Assembly: GCF_000284035.1 (NCBI RefSeq)
Contig: NC_016887.1
Location: 5,766,001-5,830,000 of the forward strand
Source: Nocardia cyriacigeorgica GUH-2
Lineage (GTDB): Bacteria; Actinomycetota; Actinomycetes; Mycobacteriales; Mycobacteriaceae
Length of the DNA: 64,000 nt
Direction: 5' to 3'
Shown: positions 44,308 to 53,029 of the stretch, one piece after another
How positions within the stretch are numbered: the stretch's first letter is position 1
Layout: the number at the start of each line of letters is the position of its first letter
Position numbers and translations under genes: made by a program
The notes under the pieces: generated by a model
Databases searched by the model: none
What the model was told of the DNA's origin: nothing
What the model saw: the letters and a program-made list of their open reading frames with translations, nothing else

Positions 44308-45083
44308 GCTTTCCCGCCCAGGCCCGCCGCTCCGGCGCGGTGCGGCCGAGCCCCGTCTTCCTGCTGGTCGTGGCGATCACCGTGCTGGGTGGTGCGCTGG
44401 CCTGGGACGCCGAGCTGGACTCGGTGCGCGCCAAGGCCGGGGTGTTCCTGCTGGTGGTGTTCGGCTGGATCGTCAGCCTGTGCCTGCACGAATTCGCGCA
44501 CGCGTACGTCGCGTGGCGGGCCGGTGACCGCGAGGTGGAGCTGCGCGGGTATCTCACGCTGAATCCGTTGAAGTACAGCCATCCGCTGCTGTCGATCGTG
44601 CTGCCGATCGTGTTCATCGCGCTCGGCGGGATCGGTCTGCCGGGCGGTGCGGTGTACGTGCACGCACACAATTTCTCGACCCGGATCCAGCGCATCATCA
44701 GCGGTGCAGGTCCGGCGGTGAACGTCGCCTGTGCGGCGCTGCTGCTGATCATCGTGCGGTTGTTCGGCAGCGCCGAGGAGCATGCCGCGTTCTGGTTCGG
44801 GCTCAGCTTCCTGGCGTTCCTCCAGGTGACGGCCGCGCTGCTGAACCTGATCCCGATTCCCGGGCTGGACGGTTACGGGATCCTGGAGCCGTCGCTGAGC
44901 TACCAGACCCGCCGCGCGCTCGACCAGTTCAAGCCGTTCGGCATGCTGATCCTGTTCGCGCTGCTGTTCACTCCCGCGATCAACGAAGTGTTCTTCGACG
45001 CGGTGTACGCGCTCTACGAAATCTCCGGGGTGCCGTCGCTGTGGTCGCGCTGGGGCGGCTATCTCACCCGCTTCTGGACCTGA
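44304..45083 (+). CDS. site-2-protease-like (M50) membrane metallopeptidase
   Basis: The 259-residue product has five to six membrane helices and the zinc motif HEFAH (H62, E63, H66) in a helix, with the partner motif NLIPIPGLDG later. This is the M50 arrangement of intramembrane proteases such as RseP, but without PDZ or CBS domains. It should cut a membrane protein, yet the target is unknown. Its ATG overlaps the stop of the preceding gene, and the two genes match Rv0358-Rv0359. Confidence 0.92.
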   Translation: MSFPAQARRSGAVRPSPVFLLVVAITVLGGALAWDAELDSVRAKAGVFLLVVFGWIVSLCLHEFAHAYVAWRAGDREVELRGYLTLNPLKYSHPLLSIVLPIVFIALGGIGLPGGAVYVHAHNFSTRIQRIISGAGPAVNVACAALLLIIVRLFGSAEEHAAFWFGLSFLAFLQVTAALLNLIPIPGLDGYGILEPSLSYQTRRALDQFKPFGMLILFALLFTPAINEVFFDAVYALYEISGVPSLWSRWGGYLTRFWT

Positions 45084-45459
45084 CGGTTCTGGACGCAACG
45101 CAGGGCCGCCCGGCCGGTAGACCGGACGACCCTGGTCTTCGCCGGCGACCGCGGCCCCAGCGCGCCGGCCACCACACCAACAATGGCCGGTTGCGCGTCG
45201 CGGTCTGCGGCGAAGTATGTGACCGCGCCACCCCTCGTCGACGCGGTCGGTTTTCACCGTAGGCAGCGGCGGTGGGCGTCGCCTGAGTAGTGGACTACGC
45301 GAAGATCGTTTGCCTGCGGCCGCACCGTTGTCCGTCCGCCCGCAGGCCCGGAGGGCAGACGGGCGGCGGGTCGAGTAGTCGTTGTGCCGACGTCCGTTCG
45401 ACGCTGGTCAGCGTCCGGCTCGGCTCGTTGCGGACCTGCTGGACCGGGTTCGGCCGACC
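45084..45459. other. convergent intergenic region after the M50 gene
   Basis: This 376-bp gap separates two convergent genes. It has several GC-rich inverted stretches, such as GTCCGCCCGC near 45338 and GGGCGGCGGG near 45360, which could form terminators. I see no gene in it. Confidence 0.4.
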
Positions 45460-46608
45460 TCAGTCCTGCGGCCGCACATACGGATTCGGCACCGTCGGCG
45501 GGAGCAGCGCGATCGCCGAGATGCGCTGCATACCGCAGACCTGCATGAGATCGACCACCGTCGAGCGCACCTGCGCGAACACCACATGCGCCGAAAGACC
45601 GGCCCCCGCAACGAGCTCCGGGCGCGCGCCCTTGGCCACCGAGCGCAGCACCCGCGCGGCCTCGGCCTGATCGGGCTGCTCACCCGGGTCGGCGAGCATC
45701 ATCCGGCGCACCACGTCGACGGCGTGACCGAGGCTTTCCACCTCGTCGATCAGGCGTGGATCGAGGATCTCGTCGTCGCGGACCAGGGTGAGGCCGCGGC
45801 GCAACAGCACACGGGTGTTGCGCACGGCGTTGTCGAGCGGATCGGCGGTGGCGCGGATGCGTTCGAGGCGTTTACGAGAGTTCCAGTACAGCGGGGAGAT
45901 CCGGCTGATCTCGCGGCCGCCCTCCAGGGTCTTGCGCAGGGAATCGAGCTGCGCTTGAGTGGCCCGGACCGAGGTCAGCGCGGTGTGCACCTTGTCGGCG
46001 TCCTGTTCGAGCAGGCCCGCGGCGCCGTCGATCAGCGCCTTGCCCATCACGCCCAGGATTTCCGCCGCCTGCTCCCTGGCCCGGCGCACCGGGTGCAACG
46101 GGATCGCGGCCACGACCACCACCCCCACCAGACCGCCGACGAGCGCGTCGATCATCCGGGAGAAACCACCACCGGCAGCAGGCGGGAGCAACGTCGCGAC
46201 CAGCACCGCCGAACCCGCCGCCTGCATGGCGATGATGGTGCCGCCGTCGAGAAACACCGCCAGGCTCATGGCAATGCCGACGACCAGCGCGATCTGCCAG
46301 ACGCCGGTACCGACCTGGGAAATGAACAGATCGCCGATGCCAATGCCGACCGCCACGCCGACGACCAGTTCCACCGACCGCTTCAACCGGGCGCCGAAGG
46401 AGATGCCGATCGACACCACCGCCGCGGTCGGCGCGAAGAACGGCTGGGCATGCCCGATCAGGTAATGCGCCACGAACCACGCCAGCGCGGCACCGAGCGC
46501 GCACTGCAAGATCGGCAGCGCGGACAGGCGCAGGCGCGTCCACGAGCTGCGCAACCGGTCCATGCCACCGGCCCGGGCGAGGGCGACGCGCGAGTTCGGG
46601 TCGATCAA
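45460..46608 (-). CDS. FUSC-type membrane protein (aromatic acid exporter-like)
   Basis: The 382-residue product has about six hydrophobic helices in its first 180 residues (for example LPILQCALGAALAWFVAHYLIGHAQ-type start and VGTGVWQIALVVGIAMSLAVFL) and a long soluble C-terminal half rich in arginine and leucine. This is the layout of the fusaric acid/aromatic acid exporter family. The start is a TTG at 46608, 12 bases after the DUF3151 stop; an ATG at 46563 is an alternative. The substrate is unknown. The gene is extra relative to the M. tuberculosis order here. Confidence 0.85.
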   Translation of the reverse strand: MIDPNSRVALARAGGMDRLRSSWTRLRLSALPILQCALGAALAWFVAHYLIGHAQPFFAPTAAVVSIGISFGARLKRSVELVVGVAVGIGIGDLFISQVGTGVWQIALVVGIAMSLAVFLDGGTIIAMQAAGSAVLVATLLPPAAGGGFSRMIDALVGGLVGVVVVAAIPLHPVRRAREQAAEILGVMGKALIDGAAGLLEQDADKVHTALTSVRATQAQLDSLRKTLEGGREISRISPLYWNSRKRLERIRATADPLDNAVRNTRVLLRRGLTLVRDDEILDPRLIDEVESLGHAVDVVRRMMLADPGEQPDQAEAARVLRSVAKGARPELVAGAGLSAHVVFAQVRSTVVDLMQVCGMQRISAIALLPPTVPNPYVRPQD

Positions 46609-46620
46609 CTCAGGAGGGTG

Positions 46621-47064
46621 TCAGTCCAGGCCGAGTTCCGCGGCGGCGCGCGGATCGCAATCCTCGAGCAGGTCGAGGCAGCGCGCGTACTCGTCGGACT
46701 CGCCGATCGCCCGCGCGGCCCGGGCCAGCGCGCCGACGCTGCGCAGGAAGCCCTGATTGGGTTCGTGGCTCCACGGCACCGGGCCGAAACCCTTCCAGCC
46801 GTTGCGGCGCAACAGATCGAGGCCCCGGTGATAGCCGGTGCGAGCGAAGGCGTACGCGGCGACGACGTCATGGTTGACGGTCTCGCCGGCCTCCTCCGCC
46901 CGAGCCAGCGCCGCCTCGGCCAGATACGCCCACGCGATCGAAGCGGCCGGATGATCGGCCGCGACCTGCACCGGATCGGCCTTGGCGAGGAGCGCGTCCT
47001 CGGCATCGGAGATTTCCGGCAGCAGTACCGGTTGCGGACCGAGCAGATCACCGAACGAGGTCAT
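46621..47064 (-). CDS. DUF3151 protein, Rv0360c homologue
   Basis: The 147-residue product starts MTSFGDLLGPQPVLLPE and continues with repeated alpha-helical segments such as HPAASIAWAYLAEAALARAEE, NHDVVAAYAFARTGYHRGLD and GFLRSVGALARAARAIGE. The conserved middle, LLRRNGWKGFGPVPWSHEPNQGF, fits the DUF3151 family seen across mycobacteria and relatives. No catalytic motif is known. An ATG at 47073 could be an alternative start. It precedes FUSC in one transcription unit. Confidence 0.85.
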   Translation of the reverse strand: MTSFGDLLGPQPVLLPEISDAEDALLAKADPVQVAADHPAASIAWAYLAEAALARAEEAGETVNHDVVAAYAFARTGYHRGLDLLRRNGWKGFGPVPWSHEPNQGFLRSVGALARAARAIGESDEYARCLDLLEDCDPRAAAELGLD

Positions 47065-47724
47065 GCGCTTCATTGTGCACCGCCGGTGCGGACGTGGGGA
47101 TGCGCGGGGCGCTCGGTCCGGGATCGGGCTGCGCGTCCCGGTCGCCATGCTCGCCCGAGCCTGCCGTCCCACGCCTGCCAGAAGCGAAGGGCAGTCCGCT
47201 GGATGCGCGAGATGCCCCGGACTGAGATCGGCATATGCGACGCCGGATCAGTGCGGGCAGCAGTTACATGCTGACGCGATGCAATGGCCGAGGCGGACGA
47301 GAATTCGGCGACGCGAACGCAAGGCCGGTCGGCGCCGGCACGGGCCGCTCGATGCGCGGGCCGATCCATCCGGAGCCGGTCACCGCCACGCGGTATCGCT
47401 GGGCTCCGGGCCTGCCGACCCGCACACGCAGACGCAGGGGCGGTCGACGGCCAACGCTGGGGCGATCGGCGGTAAGGGTCGGCCGACGTATGCGCGGGCA
47501 AGGTCGATACGGACATAGGCCCCGGCCACGTGGACTGGTGTGGTTGAGGCCGGCACGCGCGCGGTTGACACCAACACGGCCGACCGAGGTGCGCGTTGGG
47601 GTCGTAGCTGAGAACGTGCTGAGGCGGGTGTGTCGAACCCGGTGGGGCAATGGCGGCCCGGGTGGGGCGGGGCGCATTAGGCTGGCCGTCGAGTTCACAT
47701 TGTTCCGCTGAGCGAGGGGTAGTG
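47065..47724. other. 660-bp intergenic region before the long-tailed membrane gene
   Basis: Both neighbours are transcribed away from this region, so it holds divergent promoters. It contains many short reading frames without coding character. A GAGGGG ribosome site for the next gene lies at 47714-47719. I see no RNA gene or convincing ORF in it. Confidence 0.45.
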
Positions 47725-49875
47725 GTGTCCGACCCGAACGACGACAAGAATCCGGTGCGCAAACCCGCCGACGCCCGCAACCCGGACGCCCCGGCCGCAC
47801 CGCCCGCCTCTGCCGCCAACGGGACCTCCCCCACCTCGCCGACCGCCCCGACCACTTCCGACGCCGACGCCGACGCGCCCACCAAGGCGTTCAGGCAGGT
47901 GCCCGCCGGTGGCGCGGATGACCCGGCCGACTCCGGCTCCGGCGATCCCGCGCGCTCCACGGCCGAAACGCCCACTCCGGCAGGCACATCCGACGAGGCC
48001 GATGCGGAGACTACCGAGATCCGGCGCGGCGGAAAAGAGACCGCCACCGGCTCGAATACGCCTGCACCGCAACCTCCCTCCGGCGCCGACGCCGACGCCG
48101 ACGCCGAGACCGAGGCCATCCCGGCACCGGCCGCCGCCACGAAACAGGACGAGCCACTCGCCGACGACTCCGACGCAAAAACCGTCGCCATGCGCCGCGT
48201 AGACCCAGCCACCGGCGCAGCCAAAGCCCCCGCGAGCGCCCCGAAAGCCGCGAGCGCATCCGAGACGAACAAGACTGCGGGCGGCGCGGGCCAGACCCCT
48301 GCCGGCGACGCATCCGCCGACCAGGCCGACGAACCCGCACCCGGCTCGCACAAATCCGCCCGAGCCGCCGCGGCCGGAGCTGCCGCTGGAGCCGGTGCGG
48401 CTACCGCCGGCACCGCCGCGGCCCGTCCGGCAGGCGACGGTGCAGCAGAAAAAGGCGCGCCGCCGGTCGACGCGGCCCAAGCGGCTCCCGCTGATGATGG
48501 TGATGAGACGAAGTCGGCAGGTGACTCCGAGTCCGTTGACGGGGCCGGCGCTGCTGGCGCCGAGGACGCTGCTGAGAGCACGGACAACGCCGGAGCTCCT
48601 GGGTCGGCGAAGGACGGGGACAGCTCTGAGGAGGCCGCCGGCGACCCCGATGCTGTGTCCGCAGATTCCGCCGCGGCAGGCGACGAGGGCTCTGGCCTCC
48701 AGGAATCCGCGGGCGACCCCGATGAATCGCCAGCGGACGCCACCCCGGCTGCCGGCGACTCCCCCGGCACCCAGGGCTCCACAGATGACGCCGACGACTC
48801 CGCAGACGCGAAGACCGTTCAGATGCGGGTCGTGCCGAATCCGGCGGACGCACAGACCGTCGCCATCCCGGTGCAGCGGCCGGCCGGTACCGACCGGGTG
48901 GCCGGGTCGGGTGGCCGGCAGCCGCTGAGTAAGCCGCCGAGCACGCCGCGGCCGGCGGCCGGGCCGAAGCAGGCCGGGACGCACGGGCCTTCGGGTCCGG
49001 AGCACGGCGGTGCGCCCCAGCAGGGCAAACGGCCGCAGCCCGGGGCTCCGCAGCAGGGTGGGCCGAAACAAGCCGGGCCCCAGGGGCCCCTCGCGGGCGG
49101 TGCCGCGCCTCGCAACCCACAGCAACCCGGACCTCAGAATCGTGGACCGCAGCAGGGCGGCCCCGGTCAGAAGCCTCCGCAGCAGCGCGGCCCGCAGCAA
49201 CCCGCGCCGGCCCCAGGCGCCCAGCAGCGCGACGCATCGCAGCCCACAGGCTCCCCCGCGGGCGGCGCACCCGGCGGCAAGCAGCGCCCGGGCACTGCCC
49301 CCTCACCGGCGGATATGCAGCCGACGATGCCCGCCCAGTCCCTGTCCGGCGGCCCGCGCCCACCACAGCCGCGCCCGGTGGCCGCACCGCAGCGTGTGGA
49401 GCCGGCAGCCGCGGAGCCGGAGCAGAAACCGGGCCGCCGTTCCAATCGCTGGTTGTTGGCCGTGGCCGGGGCGGTGGTGCTGGTCGTCGGGCTCATCGCG
49501 GCGGTGCTGGTGGCGGTGGTCGGCGGAGAGGACAACTCGCCGGATGCGCAGATCCGCAGGACCATCGGCAGCTACACCCAGGCGTTGAAGAACGGCGATC
49601 TGGAGACCCTGCGATCCACCACCTGCGGTTCGCTGCACGAGTTCTACCGGGGCATTCCCGACGATCAGTTCGCCGGCGTGCATCAGCAGTCGGTGGAGCA
49701 GGGCAGCATTCCGGTAGTCGAGCACATCCAGGCCATCCGGATCACCGACAACACCGCCATCGCCCAGGCCACCGTCTACACCAAGGCGGATCCGGCACGC
49801 TCGGCCCGGACGTTCGATCTCCAGCACACCGACGACGGCTGGAAGGTGTGTGACCCGCCGGACAGCGCCCCGTAA
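47725..49875 (+). CDS. long-tailed single-pass membrane protein, Rv0361-like
   Basis: The 716-residue product has about 575 disordered, Ala/Pro/Asp/Gln-rich residues, then one helix (LLAVAGAVVLVVGLIAAVLV, residues about 577-600), then a 115-residue outer domain (DAQIRRTIGSYTQALKNGD, CGSLHEFYRG, TDDGWKVC) of the DUF4878-like type. Position and outer domain match Rv0361, which I recall as about 275 residues, so the tail here is greatly extended. Six copies of a D-A-x-T-x-x-[FIM] motif occur in the tail at T53, T96, T129, T153, T364 and T378. Low complexity also suggests recombination-prone repeats. The function is unknown. Confidence 0.88.
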   Translation: MSDPNDDKNPVRKPADARNPDAPAAPPASAANGTSPTSPTAPTTSDADADAPTKAFRQVPAGGADDPADSGSGDPARSTAETPTPAGTSDEADAETTEIRRGGKETATGSNTPAPQPPSGADADADAETEAIPAPAAATKQDEPLADDSDAKTVAMRRVDPATGAAKAPASAPKAASASETNKTAGGAGQTPAGDASADQADEPAPGSHKSARAAAAGAAAGAGAATAGTAAARPAGDGAAEKGAPPVDAAQAAPADDGDETKSAGDSESVDGAGAAGAEDAAESTDNAGAPGSAKDGDSSEEAAGDPDAVSADSAAAGDEGSGLQESAGDPDESPADATPAAGDSPGTQGSTDDADDSADAKTVQMRVVPNPADAQTVAIPVQRPAGTDRVAGSGGRQPLSKPPSTPRPAAGPKQAGTHGPSGPEHGGAPQQGKRPQPGAPQQGGPKQAGPQGPLAGGAAPRNPQQPGPQNRGPQQGGPGQKPPQQRGPQQPAPAPGAQQRDASQPTGSPAGGAPGGKQRPGTAPSPADMQPTMPAQSLSGGPRPPQPRPVAAPQRVEPAAAEPEQKPGRRSNRWLLAVAGAVVLVVGLIAAVLVAVVGGEDNSPDAQIRRTIGSYTQALKNGDLETLRSTTCGSLHEFYRGIPDDQFAGVHQQSVEQGSIPVVEHIQAIRITDNTAIAQATVYTKADPARSARTFDLQHTDDGWKVCDPPDSAP

Positions 49876-49993
49876 CGATGCGGCGGCGATAAGACCGCGT
49901 ATCCGGTATCGAAGGTCACAGTTACCCCCTTCTAGCTGGTCGCTGGTCCGAATCGCCAGTAGCATGGCCCGGATCATGGGCAGGGAACAATCG

Positions 49994-51034
49994 ATGGCGC
50001 GGCCGGACGAGGTAGTGCGGACGGCAACGCTCGCGGGGCGGAAATTCCGGATCCGGGATCACTATGAGGTCGGCCGGGAAAAGATCCGCGAGTTCGCGCG
50101 AGCTGTGCAGAACGAGCACCGCGCGCATCAGCACGAAGTCGACGCACGCAAGCTGGGCTACGAGGGCGTCATCGCCCCGCCGACCTTCGCGTCGGTGATC
50201 GGGATGACCGCAACCAGGGCCCTGCTGGACTCGGTGCTCACCGAATACGACCTGTCCCAGATCCTGCAAACCGACCAGGTCTTCCGGGTGCACCGGCCGA
50301 TGGTGGCCGGTGACCGGATCACCAGCGAGGTGGAGATCGAGTCGATCCGCCAGTTCAGCGATAACGACTTCATCCACGTGAAGTTCGTGTTGAAGAACCA
50401 GGACGACGAGATCGCGCAGGTCGGCTCGTCCACCATCGTGGCGCGGCGCGGGGTGGAGGTGGCCCCCGATATCGCCGAAGCGGTCGAGAACATCATGATG
50501 CACGGCCGCACCGACGCCGAGCCCACCGCACTCGGCGACCTGGGCGCGCTGATCGAACTGGACGCCGACACGATCGACACCGCGTCGACCCCGGCGCCCG
50601 CCCCGGTGCACACCCTCCCGGAATTCGACCGCCTGACCGAGGGCGAGGAGATCGACCTCGGGACCGTCTGGCTGACCCGCGGCGACCTGGCGAACTACGC
50701 CGGCGTATCCGGCGACTCGAACCCCATCCACTTCAGCGAGCACGCCGCCAAACTTGCCGGCCTGCCGACGACGGTCGCGCACGGCCTGCTCACCATGGGC
50801 CTGGCCGGCGGCAAGCTGACCTCCTGGCTGGGCGACCCGACCGCCATCGAATCGCTGAGCGTGCGTTTCGCCGGCTATGTGCCGGTGGAGGCCGATGCCC
50901 GCAGCGCCGTCGAGTTCTCCGGCAAGATCAAGAAACTCGACCCGCAGCGGCGCACCGCGACGGTGGTGCTGTCCGGGAAGTCGCAGGGCCGCAAACTCTT
51001 CGGGCGCGCGATCGCCGAGGTCCGGCTGGGCTGA
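49994..51034 (+). CDS. fused (3R)-hydroxyacyl-ACP dehydratase HadA/HadB
   Basis: The 346-residue product joins two hotdog halves. The N-terminal half (about 1-160) resembles HadA, with YEGVIAPPTFASVIGM and VFRVHRPMVAGDRI. The C-terminal half (about 206-346) resembles HadB and carries the hydratase motif with D241 and H246 in GVSGDSNPIHFSEHAAKLAGLPTT-type sequence. The enzyme dehydrates 3-hydroxyacyl intermediates in mycolic acid elongation. In mycobacteria the two parts are separate subunits, and no hadC lies here. The ATG at 49994 is chosen from AGGGAA spacing; ATG at 49976 is possible. Confidence 0.92.
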   Translation: MARPDEVVRTATLAGRKFRIRDHYEVGREKIREFARAVQNEHRAHQHEVDARKLGYEGVIAPPTFASVIGMTATRALLDSVLTEYDLSQILQTDQVFRVHRPMVAGDRITSEVEIESIRQFSDNDFIHVKFVLKNQDDEIAQVGSSTIVARRGVEVAPDIAEAVENIMMHGRTDAEPTALGDLGALIELDADTIDTASTPAPAPVHTLPEFDRLTEGEEIDLGTVWLTRGDLANYAGVSGDSNPIHFSEHAAKLAGLPTTVAHGLLTMGLAGGKLTSWLGDPTAIESLSVRFAGYVPVEADARSAVEFSGKIKKLDPQRRTATVVLSGKSQGRKLFGRAIAEVRLG

Positions 51035-51046
51035 GCCGCGCGGGGT

Positions 51047-52507
51047 TCATTCCAGCTTCGCGTGCATCAGATAGACGTTGTAGTCACTCCACGTGGTGAT
51101 GTTGAAGTACAGGTCGGTCCCCGACGACCACGGGTGGATGAATCCGCCGTACAGCTCCGGATAGTCGCGCACGGTCACCGTCGGCGTGCCCTCGGACCAC
51201 ACACCCTGCGGTGAATTCGCTTCCCGCACAACGATGGCGGCCTTCGCCGTGTCGAGGTAGCTCATCTGCCAGACGCCGCGTTCGGCGTCGTACCGCACGG
51301 ACAACTCACCAGCCGGCCCGTTGACGACGGGCGTAGCGGAGGCAGCGCCACCCACCGGCGTCCACGACCCATCCCGCCAGTATTGATACGCCGTCTTGTT
51401 GAGAATCTGGTCTTTTGGCACCCGCGCCAGCCCGACGGCGCCGAGCCGGGTATTCGGCGTCCCGAACATGTACACGTGTTCCCCGTGCGGAACCATCGCG
51501 CTCACTTGGAAATTCGCCAGCCCGAAGATGTTGTCCCAGCGCGCGTGCGGGTCCTTGGTCCAGGTCTGGCCGTGATCGTCGGAGTAGGCGATGCCGCCGT
51601 AGTTGGTGAAGAAGGTGCCGGGCAGGCTGTTCCAGGTGCGAATCGACATATAGCTCATGTACTGCCGGTCACCGAGCGCGAAACCCGAGGTGGGGATGGT
51701 GGTGACCTCCACATTGTCGAGTTTGCGGCTGGAGAGCACCTCGGCGGCGTGGCAGCGGCTGTCGGTGACCATCCGGTCGTAGGTCATGCCGTCGTCGAGG
51801 GTGCGGTCGGTGCTGAAGGCCAGCACATTGCTGCGCCAGTCACCGCCCATACCGCCGGGTGGATGGAAGCCGCGCCCCACGGTGTCGCCGAACACGGTGG
51901 CAATCTCGCCGGGCGCCGACTCCCACATGATCCCCAGGTCGGTCCCCTGCACCTGCCAGCGCTTATCGGTCCGATTGACCGAACTCGCCCCGGTCTGCTT
52001 GGCCACTTCGCGCACCGCGCCGACCTTGGGAGCCGGCCGCGCCGCCGTCTGCGGTGCCGCCTCGACCGGTGGCTGGACCGCGGGCGGTGGCGGCGGCACC
52101 GGACCGGGATCGGGGCCCGGACCCGGAATTGCGAAGTGGAAGGGCTTGGGGCTCAACAGGATTTCCGGAATACCCAACTGCTCTGCCAGACTCGGCGGCT
52201 GCGCGGCCTCATCCGTGAGATCCGGGCACGGGTCGACACACGGATCGGCCGGCAGTTCCATCTGCACCCGAGTCGGCGGCGGCTCCGGCGGTTGCGGCGG
52301 CAGCACGGTGATCACCGGATACGGCACCGGCACCTCGAGTGTTTCGGGGATCAGCGGTTCATGGGTGGGCGGCGGATCGCTGCGGCACGGGCCGGTCCCC
52401 GGCACACCCGCCTCCGGACCCGCACCCGCCGTCATCGGCTGCGCGCACACCAGCGCACCCGCGCCGAAGACCACCGCGCCGAGCGCGGCCATCACCCGCC
52501 TCGCCAT
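51047..52507 (-). CDS. secreted DUF4185 protein, putative D-arabinan hydrolase
   Basis: The 486-residue product has a signal peptide (MARRVMAALGAVVFGAGALV), a Pro-rich linker to about residue 170, and a C-terminal beta-propeller-like DUF4185 domain with ATVFGDTVGRGFHPPGGMGG and WRSNVLAFSTDRTLDDG, and repeated YMSYMSI- and YMFGTP-type blades. DUF4185 has been linked to endo-D-arabinanases acting on mycobacterial arabinan. The function is therefore likely arabinan cleavage outside the cell, though the catalytic acids are not fixed here. It is convergent with hadAB. Confidence 0.85.
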   Translation of the reverse strand: MARRVMAALGAVVFGAGALVCAQPMTAGAGPEAGVPGTGPCRSDPPPTHEPLIPETLEVPVPYPVITVLPPQPPEPPPTRVQMELPADPCVDPCPDLTDEAAQPPSLAEQLGIPEILLSPKPFHFAIPGPGPDPGPVPPPPPAVQPPVEAAPQTAARPAPKVGAVREVAKQTGASSVNRTDKRWQVQGTDLGIMWESAPGEIATVFGDTVGRGFHPPGGMGGDWRSNVLAFSTDRTLDDGMTYDRMVTDSRCHAAEVLSSRKLDNVEVTTIPTSGFALGDRQYMSYMSIRTWNSLPGTFFTNYGGIAYSDDHGQTWTKDPHARWDNIFGLANFQVSAMVPHGEHVYMFGTPNTRLGAVGLARVPKDQILNKTAYQYWRDGSWTPVGGAASATPVVNGPAGELSVRYDAERGVWQMSYLDTAKAAIVVREANSPQGVWSEGTPTVTVRDYPELYGGFIHPWSSGTDLYFNITTWSDYNVYLMHAKLE

Positions 52508-52682
52508 CGTCGACCCCTCGTTCCATGGCTATCCGTGGAAGTTCCGCACCAGCGTGTGACCCTACCGGCCCACCGGCCGCCGAACCGGCCGAACTCGCGC
52601 GAATGCCGGTGGTGGCCCGGCCGGATCAGGCGGATAATCGGCGCAGAGTCAGAGCACGTCCGCAGCGTTGTCAGGATTCACC

Positions 52683-53015
52683 ATGAAATTCGCGCCCATC
52701 CCCCGCCGGGCGCTGCCCGGTGCGGCGGCCGCCTGCCTGTCCGGAATCGCCATCGCGCTCGCCCCCTTGGCCATCGCCGCACCGGACCGACCCGACGGCC
52801 ACAGCACCACCGACTGGCAGACCTCACCGAACCAACTGGACGAACCCCACCAGCGCCCCACCGGCTCGACCACTCCGAAAGCGTCGCCGTTCTATCTGAC
52901 CTGCGGCGAAGCCCGACGCGACGGTGCAGCACCGATCCTGCAAGGCCAGCGCGGTTACTCCGTGCGGCTGGACTCCGACGGTGATGGGATCGCCTGCGAG
53001 CCCGGCGAACCGTGA
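52683..53015 (+). CDS. secreted excalibur-domain protein
   Basis: The 110-residue product has a signal peptide (about residues 1-32, ending LAIAAPD) and a C-terminal excalibur motif with FYLTCGEARRDG and the calcium-loop-like DSDGDGIACEP. The two cysteines frame the domain as in other excalibur proteins, which bind calcium. It is convergent with the EmbR-like gene. The function is unknown. Confidence 0.88.
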   Translation: MKFAPIPRRALPGAAAACLSGIAIALAPLAIAAPDRPDGHSTTDWQTSPNQLDEPHQRPTGSTTPKASPFYLTCGEARRDGAAPILQGQRGYSVRLDSDGDGIACEPGEP

Positions 53016-53029
53016 CGGACCGTCGGTAA

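Noticed and set aside
47074..47710. A small protein gene in the 660-bp gap before the long-tailed membrane gene
   Set aside because: Several short frames exist on both strands, but none has a ribosome site, a domain or coding-like composition.
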